A stretch of DNA of 64,000 nt from Runella limosa DSM 17973 (GTDB lineage Bacteria > Bacteroidota > Bacteroidia > Cytophagales > Spirosomataceae): positions 300,206-364,205 of the forward strand of contig NZ_KI519420.1 in assembly GCF_000482465.1 (NCBI RefSeq), read 5' to 3'. This document shows, piece by piece, positions 1-7,987 of this stretch. The translations under genes were made by a program, and so were the position numbers. The notes beneath the pieces were generated by a model that did no database searches, was not told where the DNA came from, and saw nothing but the letters and a program-made list of their open reading frames with translations. Position 1 is the stretch's first letter. Each line of letters begins with the position of its first letter.

Positions 1-31
1 ATACCCTGAGAATTATTCGGCTGATTTCGTC

Positions 32-86
32 GGGATATGAGTATCCCTCCGCACGGATTGTGCCTCAGGGTACTCCTACCCTGAGG
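32..86. repeat. Pair of intergenic palindromes (GGT..CTC..ACC family)
   Basis: Two short inverted repeats lie here. On the minus strand 32-47 reads GGGATACTCATATCCC; on the plus strand 63-86 has arms CCTCAGGGTA and TACCCTGAGG around a CTCC loop. Bases 1-10 carry a further half copy of the second arm (TACCCTGAG). The apical core is the same as in palindromes at 7922, 27363, 28181 and 58624, while the arms differ. They lie beyond the nrdA terminator and look like REP-type repeats rather than terminators because no T-run follows. Confidence 0.6.
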
Positions 87-98
87 AATGCACAGCAC

Positions 99-130
99 AA
101 AAAAATAGCCCGAACACAAAGGCTCGGGCT
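99..130 (-). terminator. Intrinsic terminator of nrdA
   Basis: On the minus strand the arms AGCCCGA and TCGGGCT (124-130 and 107-113) flank a ten-base loop and are followed by a run of seven T residues after one A. It sits about 28 bases after the nrdA stop codon, so nrdA transcription probably ends here and nrdB, if it is downstream, would not be in the same simple message. Confidence 0.85.
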
Positions 131-157
131 TGCAAGGGGTAAGTAGAAAGCGAAAGA

Positions 158-2578
158 TTAATTGTCCTTAGGGGAGTTCAAAGGATACTGTGTATCTTCT
201 TTGGGAGCTACCTGAGGAGCGTGCTCTTGCGCGTATTTCTCGTAATTGAGGTCTTTTTCCGAAACTTTCGTCGTGACAGGTTCCAACACGGCTTCCACGT
301 GTTTTTCAACCGTAAATTTCACCGCATCAACGGCAGCTTGGGTACGGAGGTAATACATACCTGTTTTCAAGCCTTTCTTCCACGCGTAGAAGTGCATCGA
401 TGTAAGTTTTCCGTAGTTGGCATTTTCCATGAAAATATTCAACGACTGCGACTGACAAATGTACGCCCCACGGTCAGCGGCCATATCCACAATCGTCTTT
501 TGTTTAATTTCCCAAGCCGTTTTGTAAAGGTCTTTGAGGTGTTGTGGGATTTCGGCGATTTTTTGAACCGAACCGTTGTGCATCATCAACTTGTTCTTCA
601 TCGAATCGTTCCACAAACCTTCTTTTACGAGGTCTTTGAGAAGGTATTTATTAACAACCACAAACTCACCCGACAATACGCGACGAACGTACAAGTTAGA
701 AGTAAATGGTTCAAAACATTCGTTGTTGCCCAAAATTTGACTGGTAGAAGCCGTTGGCATTGGCGCTAACAAAAGCGAGTTGCGAACGCCGTGTTTCACC
801 ACATCCTTACGAAGTTGTTCCCAGTTCCAACGACCACTCTTAGGAGTAACGTTCCACATATCAAATTGGAAAGTACCTTGTGAAATTGGAGAACCTTTCC
901 ACGTTTCGTAAGCACCATCTTTTTGGGCCAACTCCATTGAAGCGACCAAAGCGCCGTGGTAAATGGTTTCGTGAATGTCTTCGTTGAGACGGCGGGCTTC
1001 TTCTGATTCAAACGGCATACGCATCAACAAGAACGCATCGGCCAACCCTTGGATACCAATCCCGATAGGACGGTGGCGTTTGTTACTGCGTTCTGCTTCT
1101 GGGATAGGGTAGTAGTTGAGGTCAATGATTTTGTTGAGGTTGCGGGTCACCACTTTCGTGATTTCAAACAACTTCTCGTGGTTGAAATGCAAGAAACCAT
1201 CCGTACCTTGTTCTACAAACTTAGGCAACGAAATCGACGCCAAGTTACAAACCGCTACTTCTTCAGGAGAGGTAAACTCCATGATTTCGGTACACAAGTT
1301 CGACGACTTGATGGTACCCAGGTTCTTTTGGTTCGATTTGCGGTTGGCGTGGTCTTTATAAAGCATGTATGGCGTCCCTGTCTCAATTTGCGACTCCATA
1401 ATCGCAAACCAAAGGTCTTGGGCTTTCACCGTTTTGCGGGCTTTGCCATCGCGTTCGTATTGGGTATATAACGCCTCAAACTCGTCGCCATAAGTATCTG
1501 CTAATCCTGGGCATTCGTGAGGGCAAAGCAACGACCATGAGTCATTGGCTTCTACGCGCTTCATGAACAAGTCAGGAATCCACATGGCATAGAACAAATC
1601 GCGGGCGCGGAGTTCTTCTTTTCCGTGGTTTTTCTTCAATTCTAAGAAATCAAAAATATCGGCGTGCCAAGGCTCCAAATAAATCGCAAACGAACCTTTA
1701 CGCTTACCACCACCTTGGTCAACGTAACGTGCCGTATCGTTGAATACGCGCAACATTGGTACAATACCGTTGGAGTTACCGTTTGTGCCTTTGATGTAGC
1801 TACCTTTTGCACGAATGTTATGAATACTTACCCCAATTCCCCCCGCCGACTGCGAAATAAGTGCGCATTGCTTGAGGGTGTCGTAGATACCCGCAATGCT
1901 ATCCTCTTTCATCGTCAGCAAGAAGCAGCTCGACATTTGTGGCTTCGGTGTTCCTGCGTTGAAAAGTGTAGGAGTGGCGTGTGTAAACCATCTTTCTGAA
2001 AGTAAGTTGTAGGTTTCAATTACCGAGTCCAAATCCTCTAAGTGAATCCCTACCGCTACCCGCATCAACATGTGCTGAGGGCGCTCGGCGATTTTGCCGT
2101 TTACTTTCAAAAGGTATGATTTCTCCAGCGTTTTATACCCAAAGTAGTCGTAGCCGTAGTCGCGGTCGTAAATAATGGTTGAGTCGAGCAAAGCGGCGTG
2201 CTTGCGAATGACGTCATAAGCTTCTTTCGAAATCAACGAAGCATTCTCACCCGTTTTGGGATCGGTATAAGTATAAAGTTGCTTCATCGTTGCTGAGAAC
2301 GATTTCAGCGTGTTTTTGTGCAAATTGGAAATAGCAATACGCGCGGCCAAGATGGCGTAATCGGGGTGCTTGGTGGTCATGGAAGCGGCGGTTTCGGCGG
2401 CTAACACGTCCAATTCGGCTGTAGTTACACCGTCGTAAATACCAGATACCACTTTTTTTGCTACTTCAATTGGTTGAACGTAAGCAGCTTCCAGTCCGTA
2501 GCACAACTTCTCTATGCGGGAAGTGATTTTATCAAATTTGACCGATTCACGGCGGCCATCGCGTTTAACAACATACAT
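158..2578 (-). CDS. nrdA: Ribonucleoside-diphosphate reductase, class I alpha subunit
   Basis: Large catalytic subunit that reduces ribonucleoside diphosphates to deoxyribonucleotides. An ATP-cone (about residues 1-95) starts at [11 protein letters not shown], so an allosteric activity site is expected. The catalytic residues line up with the E. coli enzyme: thiol pair Cys218 (SSCFLL) and Cys444 (VCNLAS), and the radical-site triplet Asn427, Cys429, Glu431 in NLCTEIME. The [13 protein letters not shown] segment of the ten-stranded barrel is present. Length (806 aa) is normal. The odd point is the C-terminal tail: it ends [12 protein letters not shown] and lacks the Cys-x-x-Cys type pair that normally re-reduces the active site, and no other frame supplies one. 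No nrdB is adjacent. The start is the ATG at 2578, about 130 bases after a possible promoter. Confidence 0.95.
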   Translation of the reverse strand: MYVVKRDGRRESVKFDKITSRIEKLCYGLEAAYVQPIEVAKKVVSGIYDGVTTAELDVLAAETAASMTTKHPDYAILAARIAISNLHKNTLKSFSATMKQLYTYTDPKTGENASLISKEAYDVIRKHAALLDSTIIYDRDYGYDYFGYKTLEKSYLLKVNGKIAERPQHMLMRVAVGIHLEDLDSVIETYNLLSERWFTHATPTLFNAGTPKPQMSSCFLLTMKEDSIAGIYDTLKQCALISQSAGGIGVSIHNIRAKGSYIKGTNGNSNGIVPMLRVFNDTARYVDQGGGKRKGSFAIYLEPWHADIFDFLELKKNHGKEELRARDLFYAMWIPDLFMKRVEANDSWSLLCPHECPGLADTYGDEFEALYTQYERDGKARKTVKAQDLWFAIMESQIETGTPYMLYKDHANRKSNQKNLGTIKSSNLCTEIMEFTSPEEVAVCNLASISLPKFVEQGTDGFLHFNHEKLFEITKVVTRNLNKIIDLNYYPIPEAERSNKRHRPIGIGIQGLADAFLLMRMPFESEEARRLNEDIHETIYHGALVASMELAQKDGAYETWKGSPISQGTFQFDMWNVTPKSGRWNWEQLRKDVVKHGVRNSLLLAPMPTASTSQILGNNECFEPFTSNLYVRRVLSGEFVVVNKYLLKDLVKEGLWNDSMKNKLMMHNGSVQKIAEIPQHLKDLYKTAWEIKQKTIVDMAADRGAYICQSQSLNIFMENANYGKLTSMHFYAWKKGLKTGMYYLRTQAAVDAVKFTVEKHVEAVLEPVTTKVSEKDLNYEKYAQEHAPQVAPKEDTQYPLNSPKDN

Positions 2579-3036
2579 AGGTACTTCGTATTTTTATTGG
2601 GGTTATCTTCTGTTTGGTACTGATTTGGTTTGAAAAGCACAATTCACTTTTGCACGTGCCCAAAAGAGCACCTGAAAGGGCAAATAGCTTGTCATTGGTT
2701 TTGCGAAATTACAAACGTTTTATGAGTGACCCTAATCAAAAAAAACGATGCTGGCTCACATCTTATACTGTCGTATAGTGTTCAGAAATTAGTAACGAAT
2801 TTGCTATTAGCGGGTTACGAGTCTCTTGGTTAGGGCATTCAATTTTGAAAAATCAAGAAAAAAAATACAAAAATTTAAGAGAGTATCGTAGCCCATTAAA
2901 TCGCTATGTTTGGAGCTTTTCGTGGTACAATTTACGACGAACCTTTGGCTTCATTCAACTTTTCAGGAGATTTTTTTTTGAGGAATTTATCAAACGGTAT
3001 TTTCTCCCCATTTATTAGGCATATTAAAAGGAGGTG
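2579..3036. other. Intergenic stretch between moeA and nrdA
   Basis: About 460 AT-rich bases hold the nrdA leader and a small perfect inverted repeat, TATAC-TGTC-GTATA at 2764-2777. A plus-strand reading frame from 2906 runs into the antisense of moeA and shows no recognisable protein features. I see no convincing gene. Confidence 0.5.
2712..2740 (-). promoter_or_regulatory. Possible nrdA promoter
   Basis: On the minus strand TTTG (2737-2740) is followed after 17 bases by AACGTTTG (2712-2719), one mismatch from the Bacteroidota -7 consensus TAnnTTTG. It would give a leader of about 130 bases. Spacing is two bases short of ideal, so this is tentative. Confidence 0.35.
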
Positions 3037-4242
3037 CTATACCGTATCGTACCGCCAAAGGGGAAAAACGTCTCCTTTTTTAAATTCATTTTGGTCGCTT
3101 GGTAGTTCCAAAAACCCTTGATTTTCAACGAGATTGGCAAAGTCTCCTGAGCCGTGCCCAGTCACGGGGCGTGCCATAAGCGTTGCTTTGTCTTGGTATA
3201 TTTGAACTTGTAAAAAGTAAGTTAAATTGGAAGTGTAAGTATAATTTTCGTCAAGAACGGCATACGTATTGTCAAAAGTTGATAGCCCTAATGACTGGCG
3301 TAACCACGGAATAAAATACCGTCTCGCGCACAGAAACGATGAAACGGGATTGCCTGGGAGAGCGAAGACAACGTTGCGGTCTTTTCGTCCAAACCAGAAC
3401 GGTTTTCCAGGTTGCTGGCTCAGTTTATGGAAATATTTCTGCACGCCTTCGGCTTGAAGGGCTTTTGGAATAAAATCTTTTTTCCCTTGCGATACCCCAC
3501 CGCACAAAATGAGGACGTCGTATTGTTGTAGGGCTTGTTGAATGGTCTGTTGTGTGGTGGCCAAGTCGTCGGGAATGTGAATAAAATCCACCTCGATTTG
3601 GTACGGCTTGAGCAAAGTGGCGATGCAGTGTACATTGGAACTCCGAATCTGGTGAGGAAGCGGCGTAGCTTCAACGGGCACCAGCTCGTCGCCTGAAGTA
3701 ATAATCACCACCGACGGCAGTTTTTTTACCATCACTTCTGTGGCTCCAACGCTGGCAGCAATGGCGATTTCGGGTGGACCTAAAAACGTGCCTGCGGGAA
3801 CAATAGCGGCACCCGCTCTGCGGTCTTCGCCCCGAAAGTGGACATTTTGTTTCTCGCGAACGGTAAATTTAAGCTGGGCTACTCCATTTTCGATTGTCAC
3901 GTCTTCGTATTTGATAACCGTGTCGGTGTGGATGGGAAGCGAAGCCCCCGTCATTACCTCAATACAAGCGGTAGCATCTTGGAGCGTGTGCTGTACGTCG
4001 CCCGCAGTTTGGGTACTTTCAATCCGAAAGGTACGTTGACCGTTTTGGAAACTTTGCCATTGAATCGCAATCCCGTCCATCGTCACGCGGTCGAAAGGAG
4101 GAAAATCGCGGTCGGCTACGAGCGGTTCGGCCAGTACACGGCGATAGGCGTCAGTAAAAGCAACGGCCTCGGTACCGTAGTCGAGGGTATTTTCTAAAAT
4201 AATGCGCGTGGCATCGTTTACAGATGTCAAGTCCATGTTCAA
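3037..4242 (-). CDS. moeA: Molybdopterin molybdenumtransferase MoeA
   Basis: Inserts molybdate into adenylylated molybdopterin in the last step of molybdenum cofactor synthesis. The N-terminal VLAEPLVADRDFPPFDRV segment followed by TMDGIA is the MoeA signature; the MPT-binding domain shows ILCGGVSQGKKDF and FALPGNPVSS, and domain IV closes the protein. Length (401 aa) is typical. The ATG at 4242 is followed by a second ATG two codons later, and either could be used. It starts four bases after the xdhC stop, so the two genes are surely cotranscribed from the promoter at 5404-5433. No molybdoenzyme is in the window; the pairing with xdhC suggests service to a xanthine-dehydrogenase-family enzyme elsewhere. 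Confidence 0.93.
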   Translation of the reverse strand: MNMDLTSVNDATRIILENTLDYGTEAVAFTDAYRRVLAEPLVADRDFPPFDRVTMDGIAIQWQSFQNGQRTFRIESTQTAGDVQHTLQDATACIEVMTGASLPIHTDTVIKYEDVTIENGVAQLKFTVREKQNVHFRGEDRRAGAAIVPAGTFLGPPEIAIAASVGATEVMVKKLPSVVIITSGDELVPVEATPLPHQIRSSNVHCIATLLKPYQIEVDFIHIPDDLATTQQTIQQALQQYDVLILCGGVSQGKKDFIPKALQAEGVQKYFHKLSQQPGKPFWFGRKDRNVVFALPGNPVSSFLCARRYFIPWLRQSLGLSTFDNTYAVLDENYTYTSNLTYFLQVQIYQDKATLMARPVTGHGSGDFANLVENQGFLELPSDQNEFKKGDVFPLWRYDTV

Positions 4243-4246
4243 TAAA

Positions 4247-5368
4247 TCAATCGCGTTCGTGAATAGGGGTTGTGCGGAGGCGCAAGGCTTCTCCCGTACG
4301 CTGGGAAAAAACGGCCCGTATCTCGGCTAAAACTGACAAAGCAATTTCTTCTGGCGAAATAGCGCCTATGTCCAAACCTACGGGAGCGTGAATTCGTTCG
4401 CTTTCGGCTTTTGAAATAACAATCCCTTCGTCAGAAAGTTCTTTAAGAATTTTTTCGGAACGGACTTTGGGTCCTAACATCCCCACGTAACTCGCCGCCG
4501 TTTGTAGCACTTTGGGAAGGTTGTATTTGTCCGTCTTAAAATCGTGCGACATGAGAATAATAGCCGTGTGTTCGTCAATTAAAATGGTGCTAAAATCGGC
4601 TGGGGTAACAATCGCATTGGTAACAGCCACCAATTTAGACATCAGTTTCTGAGGATTGGCAACGATGGTTGTCCGCCAACCGATTTCTTTGGTAAGACGA
4701 GCCAATGGTAGCACATCGTATTGGTGACCCATCAATACAAGGTGAATTTCTGGAGGAAGAATTTCGATGAACAATTCAAGCGTTCGGCCGTCGGGGAGGT
4801 CAAACGCCTTGGGACGAGAACGCCCTTTTTCGGCATACACCTCTATCGTATGGGTAAGTTCTGCCTGAAGGCTTGAGTTGTCCAAAAATGCAATACTTTC
4901 AGGGCCTGTATAACGGAGCATTGTTCCTGCTTGTAAGCCTTGGTAGTCGTCTTCTAACCCAATCACAGTCAGTAGAATATGCGTCTGACGGCGCTCGTTC
5001 ATGCAGCTTTTGAGAATTTCAACGGGATTATTAGCATCCTCAAACGAAAGGGGAGTCAATAAAACGTCAATGACCCCGTTGCAGCCCAATCCCACGCCAA
5101 TCTGGTGCTGGTCGTCTTCGGTGGTGTCGTAAGTCACTAGGCTCGCTTGCGATTTGGCAATGGCGAGGCGTGCTCGCTTGAGGGCATCGCCTTCTAGGCA
5201 GCCCCCACTGATGCCACCTACCCACACGCCGTCGTCCATGACAAGCATACGGGCACCCGTACGACGATACGACGACCCTTCGACGCGCACAACGGTGGCG
5301 AGGGCGGCTTTGGTAGTGCTTCGGTCGATGCCGTCGTAGGCTTCGATGATGGCTTTGATTTCTTTCAT
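4247..5368 (-). CDS. XdhC/CoxI-family molybdenum cofactor maturation protein
   Basis: Members of this family bind molybdenum cofactor and help sulfurate and insert it into xanthine-dehydrogenase-type enzymes. The N-terminal XdhC/CoxI domain is clear: ATVVRVEGSSYRRTGARM, then GGISGGCLEGD, and a second conserved GVGLGCNGVIDVLLTPL. The C-terminal half (about residues 205-350) has the Rossmann-type XdhC_C domain with IHLVLMGHQYDVLPLARL and YVGMLGPKVRSEKIL. The usual GxGxxG loop is degenerate (LMGHQYD), so nucleotide binding there may be altered. Length 373 aa is normal. First gene of the xdhC-moeA pair with a consensus promoter 36 bases upstream of the ATG. Confidence 0.88.
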   Translation of the reverse strand: MKEIKAIIEAYDGIDRSTTKAALATVVRVEGSSYRRTGARMLVMDDGVWVGGISGGCLEGDALKRARLAIAKSQASLVTYDTTEDDQHQIGVGLGCNGVIDVLLTPLSFEDANNPVEILKSCMNERRQTHILLTVIGLEDDYQGLQAGTMLRYTGPESIAFLDNSSLQAELTHTIEVYAEKGRSRPKAFDLPDGRTLELFIEILPPEIHLVLMGHQYDVLPLARLTKEIGWRTTIVANPQKLMSKLVAVTNAIVTPADFSTILIDEHTAIILMSHDFKTDKYNLPKVLQTAASYVGMLGPKVRSEKILKELSDEGIVISKAESERIHAPVGLDIGAISPEEIALSVLAEIRAVFSQRTGEALRLRTTPIHERD

Positions 5369-5403
5369 GTTAACGTGCTAATTTATCTTAGTAAGAGCCA
5401 CAA

Positions 5404-5433
5404 CAAAAATAGAGGATTCCCAATTCCCGCCAA
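5404..5433 (-). promoter_or_regulatory. Consensus promoter of xdhC-moeA
   Basis: On the minus strand TTG (5431-5433) is followed after exactly 19 bases by TATTTTTG (5404-5411), a perfect TAnnTTTG -7 element. Transcription should begin near 5397, giving a leader of about 30 bases to the xdhC ATG. Confidence 0.75.
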
Positions 5434-5442
5434 TGATATTCG

Positions 5443-5474
5443 TTAGCATTGGTCAAATTCGTTCCCGATATTTG
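5443..5474 (+). promoter_or_regulatory. Possible promoter of the LOG-family gene
   Basis: TTAG (5443-5446), a 20-base spacer and GATATTTG (5467-5474) approximate the TTTG-N19-TAnnTTTG pattern with two mismatches. It overlaps a GTG codon at 5474 and so argues that translation begins at the ATG at 5504. Confidence 0.35.
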
Positions 5475-5503
5475 TGGCCAAAGCAATTATTAACAAACCG
5501 AGA

Positions 5504-6088
5504 ATGAAGACAATTGTTGTGTATTGTGGGGCAAACGCGGGCAAGCGACCTGAGTATTTTCAAGCAGCCGAGGAAGCTGGACGTGCGTTGGCCAACCGAG
5601 GGATAAGTCTGGTCTATGGAGGAGGAAATCTGGGGCTGATGGGGGCCGTTGCTGATGGGGTATTGGCAGGCGACCAGAAAGTAACGGGAATTATCCCTAA
5701 TTTCTTGGCCGAATTAGAAGTGGCGCACAAAACGCTCACCGAAATTCATTTTGTGGACACAATGCACGAGCGCAAAGCCAAAATGGTTTCCATGTCAGAC
5801 GGAGTCATTGCGCTTCCTGGTGGCTTCGGAACCCTCGACGAGTTGTTTGAAATTCTGACGTGGACGCAGTTGAAAATTTTTCATGGGCCAGTCGGGGTAT
5901 TGAATGTCAATGGTTTCTACAATCACTTATTAGCTCACATCGACCACATGGTGGAAGAAGGTTTTTTAAAAGCGGAAAATCGTGAGTTGTTGATAGTGGC
6001 GGATAACATAGAGGAATTATTGGATAAAATGATGGCGTTTGAACGGAAGGAAACTAAGCTTGAGTTGAAGAATATTCAGCAGGGATAA
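5504..6088 (+). CDS. LOG-family (TIGR00730) nucleotide phosphoribohydrolase
   Basis: Rossmann-fold protein related to cytokinin-activating LOG enzymes, which hydrolyse nucleoside 5'-monophosphates to a free base and ribose 5-phosphate; in most bacteria the physiological substrate is not settled. The sequence shows the nucleotide-binding SLVYGGGNLGLMGAVADG and the diagnostic catalytic PGGFGTLDELFEILTWTQL. The ATG at 5504 gives MKTIVVYCGANAG, which matches the normal family start; a GTG ten codons upstream lies inside the probable promoter and was not used. Product length 194 aa. It is 13-25 bases upstream of the ATPase gene and reads the same way, so the defence-like pair may be read from this promoter. 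Confidence 0.88.
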   Translation: MKTIVVYCGANAGKRPEYFQAAEEAGRALANRGISLVYGGGNLGLMGAVADGVLAGDQKVTGIIPNFLAELEVAHKTLTEIHFVDTMHERKAKMVSMSDGVIALPGGFGTLDELFEILTWTQLKIFHGPVGVLNVNGFYNHLLAHIDHMVEEGFLKAENRELLIVADNIEELLDKMMAFERKETKLELKNIQQG

Positions 6089-6101
6089 AGAGTCAATCAA
6101 A

Positions 6102-7217
6102 ATGCTCAAAAATATGTCAGAGATGAAGCTAAAGTCCTTTACGATTAAAGGATACAAATCAATAAAATCAATTGAAAATTTTGAACCGAAACCTATTAAT
6201 ATTTTAATAGGGCCTAACGGAGCGGGGAAAAGTAACTTCATTTCTTTTTTTAAGTTTTTGAGTTGGATACTGAATTCTGATGGCAAGCTTCAAGAGCATG
6301 TGGCTTATTTGGGGGGAGCGAACGATATTTTGCACGATGGGGCCGAGATGACAAAAACAATCGAGGCCGATTTAGTCGTTGAAACGGAAAATTGGGTAAA
6401 CGAATATTCTTTTGGCTTAATGTTTGCCCGACCTGATAAATTAGTGTTTCGTGAAGAAAAGCATCGGTCTTCGGCCAAAAACAAAAAAAAACAAGCAAAT
6501 TGGGTTAGCCTTGGCGTGGGTCATGAAGAAGCAAGACTACCTCAAACACTTTCCCCTTATGCTGATACGATTCTTAATCTGCTTAGAAAATTGGTTGTAT
6601 ATCAATTTCATAATACCAGTGATACTGCGCCCATGCGTTTGAAATGGTCGGTGGCAGATGGTAGGGGGCTTAAACAAAACGGGGAAAATTTGGGAAGCTT
6701 TTTGTATCGTATTCAACAACAAGAGCGACCTTATTATTTGCGAATTGTCAAATATATTCGATTGGTTTTGCCCTTTTTTGATGACTTTGATTTATACGAA
6801 GAGTTTGGTCAAATTCTACTGCGTTGGAAAGAAAAAGGGACGAACAAAGTTTTTAATGTTGGACAAGCCTCCGATGGTATGCTACGAACGATTGCTTTGA
6901 TTAGCCTATTGGCGCAAAATCCTAAAGATTTACCTGCCGTATTGTTCTTGGACGAACCCGAGTTAGGCTTACACCCAAGTGCAATCGATGCGGTTGCAGG
7001 CTTGATAAAGGTTGCTTCTAAACATTGCCAAGTATTTGTGGCCACGCAATCTATTAGCCTTGTGAATAACTTTGAGCTAGATGATTTGGTGGTGATTGAA
7101 CGAAAAGGCCGTAGTTCTGAATTTCATCGGCCAGATTCAGACAGTTTAGAAGTATATCTTGAAGAGTTTTCTACGGGACAAATTTGGGAGAAAAATATCA
7201 TAGGAGGAAGACCATGA
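6102..7217 (+). CDS. AAA (ABC-type, OLD/RecF-like) ATPase
   Basis: ATPase of the AAA_21/OLD-like class. Walker A is GPNGAGKS (about residues 37-44), Walker B with the catalytic Glu is AVLFLDEPELGLHPS (about 279-293), an ABC-like signature QASDGMLR precedes it, and FVATQSISLVN gives the switch residue. There is no TOPRIM nuclease domain on this chain, unlike OLD proteins; the next gene may provide it. Three ATG codons lie at 6102, 6114 and 6123; the last gives MKLKSFTIKGYKSI, the usual family start, so the true start is uncertain. The last codons overlap the DUF4276 gene (ATGA), implying coupled translation. Composition is more AT-rich than neighbours, which fits an acquired defence cassette. 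Confidence 0.85.
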   Translation: MLKNMSEMKLKSFTIKGYKSIKSIENFEPKPINILIGPNGAGKSNFISFFKFLSWILNSDGKLQEHVAYLGGANDILHDGAEMTKTIEADLVVETENWVNEYSFGLMFARPDKLVFREEKHRSSAKNKKKQANWVSLGVGHEEARLPQTLSPYADTILNLLRKLVVYQFHNTSDTAPMRLKWSVADGRGLKQNGENLGSFLYRIQQQERPYYLRIVKYIRLVLPFFDDFDLYEEFGQILLRWKEKGTNKVFNVGQASDGMLRTIALISLLAQNPKDLPAVLFLDEPELGLHPSAIDAVAGLIKVASKHCQVFVATQSISLVNNFELDDLVVIERKGRSSEFHRPDSDSLEVYLEEFSTGQIWEKNIIGGRP

Positions 7218-7897
7218 AGTTCGTAAATATTATAGTTGAAGGAAGCACTGAAGAGGCTTTTGTAAATGATGTGTTAGTAAAGCATTTTTCTTCGTTTAAT
7301 ATTTTTATCTCTGCTCGAAAGATTAAAACAGGTTGGGATAAACTAAACAATAAACCAGCTAAAGGAGGTTTACTAAAATATAACAAGTTTAGGGGCGATG
7401 TCCAGAAATGGATTGTATCTGACAGGGGCCGTGCCGACACATTTTACACAAGCTTTATTGATTTGTATGCTTTTCCAAAAGATTCGGAAAGCCCTTATAC
7501 AAAAGACTTACAAAGTATTGAAAATCCATATCAAAAAGTGGAAGCGCTAGAATCGGCTATTGCTACTGATATCAATCACCCCAATTTTATTCCTTATATA
7601 CAATTACATGAGTTTGAGGCATTCCTTTTAGCTAGTCCAGATAGGTTGCTAGGAATGTATCCTGATGAACAAACTGCTATTGGTAGGTTGACAAAAGAGA
7701 TTGCTTTGATGCCTCCTGAAGAAATCAATGAATCTCCCCAAACAGCTCCTTCTAAACGAATCATTCGTTACATTCCCGATTATGAAAGTCAAAAAGCTCA
7801 AGTCGGGCCAATGGTGGCAGAAGATATTGGCTTAACCCTATTACGGGAAAAATGTCCTCACTTTGGTGAGTGGATAACAAAATTGGAATCGGTTTAA
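7214..7897 (+). CDS. DUF4276-family protein, partner of the upstream ATPase
   Basis: Small protein of the DUF4276 type. The opening NIIVEGSTEEAFV resembles the first strand of TOPRIM nucleases (conserved Glu), followed by FIDLYAFPKD and the family hallmark IPYIQLHEFEAFLLASP; ERIIRY-type and CPHFGEWI motifs near the end are also typical. Nuclease activity is inferred, not shown. The ATG at 7214 overlaps the ATPase stop (ATGA) and has a GGAGGAAG ribosome-binding site at 7202-7209; the longer frame from 7184 is therefore unlikely. Predicted length 227 aa. A hand count of one 60-base line (7561-7620) gives 33% G+C, well below the housekeeping genes around. ATPase plus DUF4276 pairs occur as abortive-infection-like modules. 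Confidence 0.8.
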   Translation: MKFVNIIVEGSTEEAFVNDVLVKHFSSFNIFISARKIKTGWDKLNNKPAKGGLLKYNKFRGDVQKWIVSDRGRADTFYTSFIDLYAFPKDSESPYTKDLQSIENPYQKVEALESAIATDINHPNFIPYIQLHEFEAFLLASPDRLLGMYPDEQTAIGRLTKEIALMPPEEINESPQTAPSKRIIRYIPDYESQKAQVGPMVAEDIGLTLLREKCPHFGEWITKLESV

Positions 7898-7921
7898 TTT
7901 TAGCATTATAAAACAAGTCCC

Positions 7922-7941
7922 GTTGGTTTCTCAAAACCAAC
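7922..7941. repeat. Intergenic palindrome (GTTGGTTTCTC/AAAACCAAC)
   Basis: Arms GTTGGTTT and AAAACCAAC surround a CTC loop. It shares its core with the palindromes at 28181-28284. No T-run follows, so it is unlikely to be an intrinsic terminator for the DUF4276 gene. Confidence 0.6.
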
Positions 7942-7987
7942 CCGAGGACGCTCAAATCTTCGTTTTTAATCAAAAATAAAGAGAAAC

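Noticed and set aside
2906-3121. 71-codon plus-strand frame upstream of and antisense to the moeA end
   Set aside because: No family resemblance, half of it is antisense to moeA, and no promoter or ribosome-binding site was seen.
5474-5503. GTG start for the LOG-family protein
   Set aside because: It lies in the probable -7 element and adds ten residues not typical of the family; the ATG at 5504 matches the usual N-terminus.
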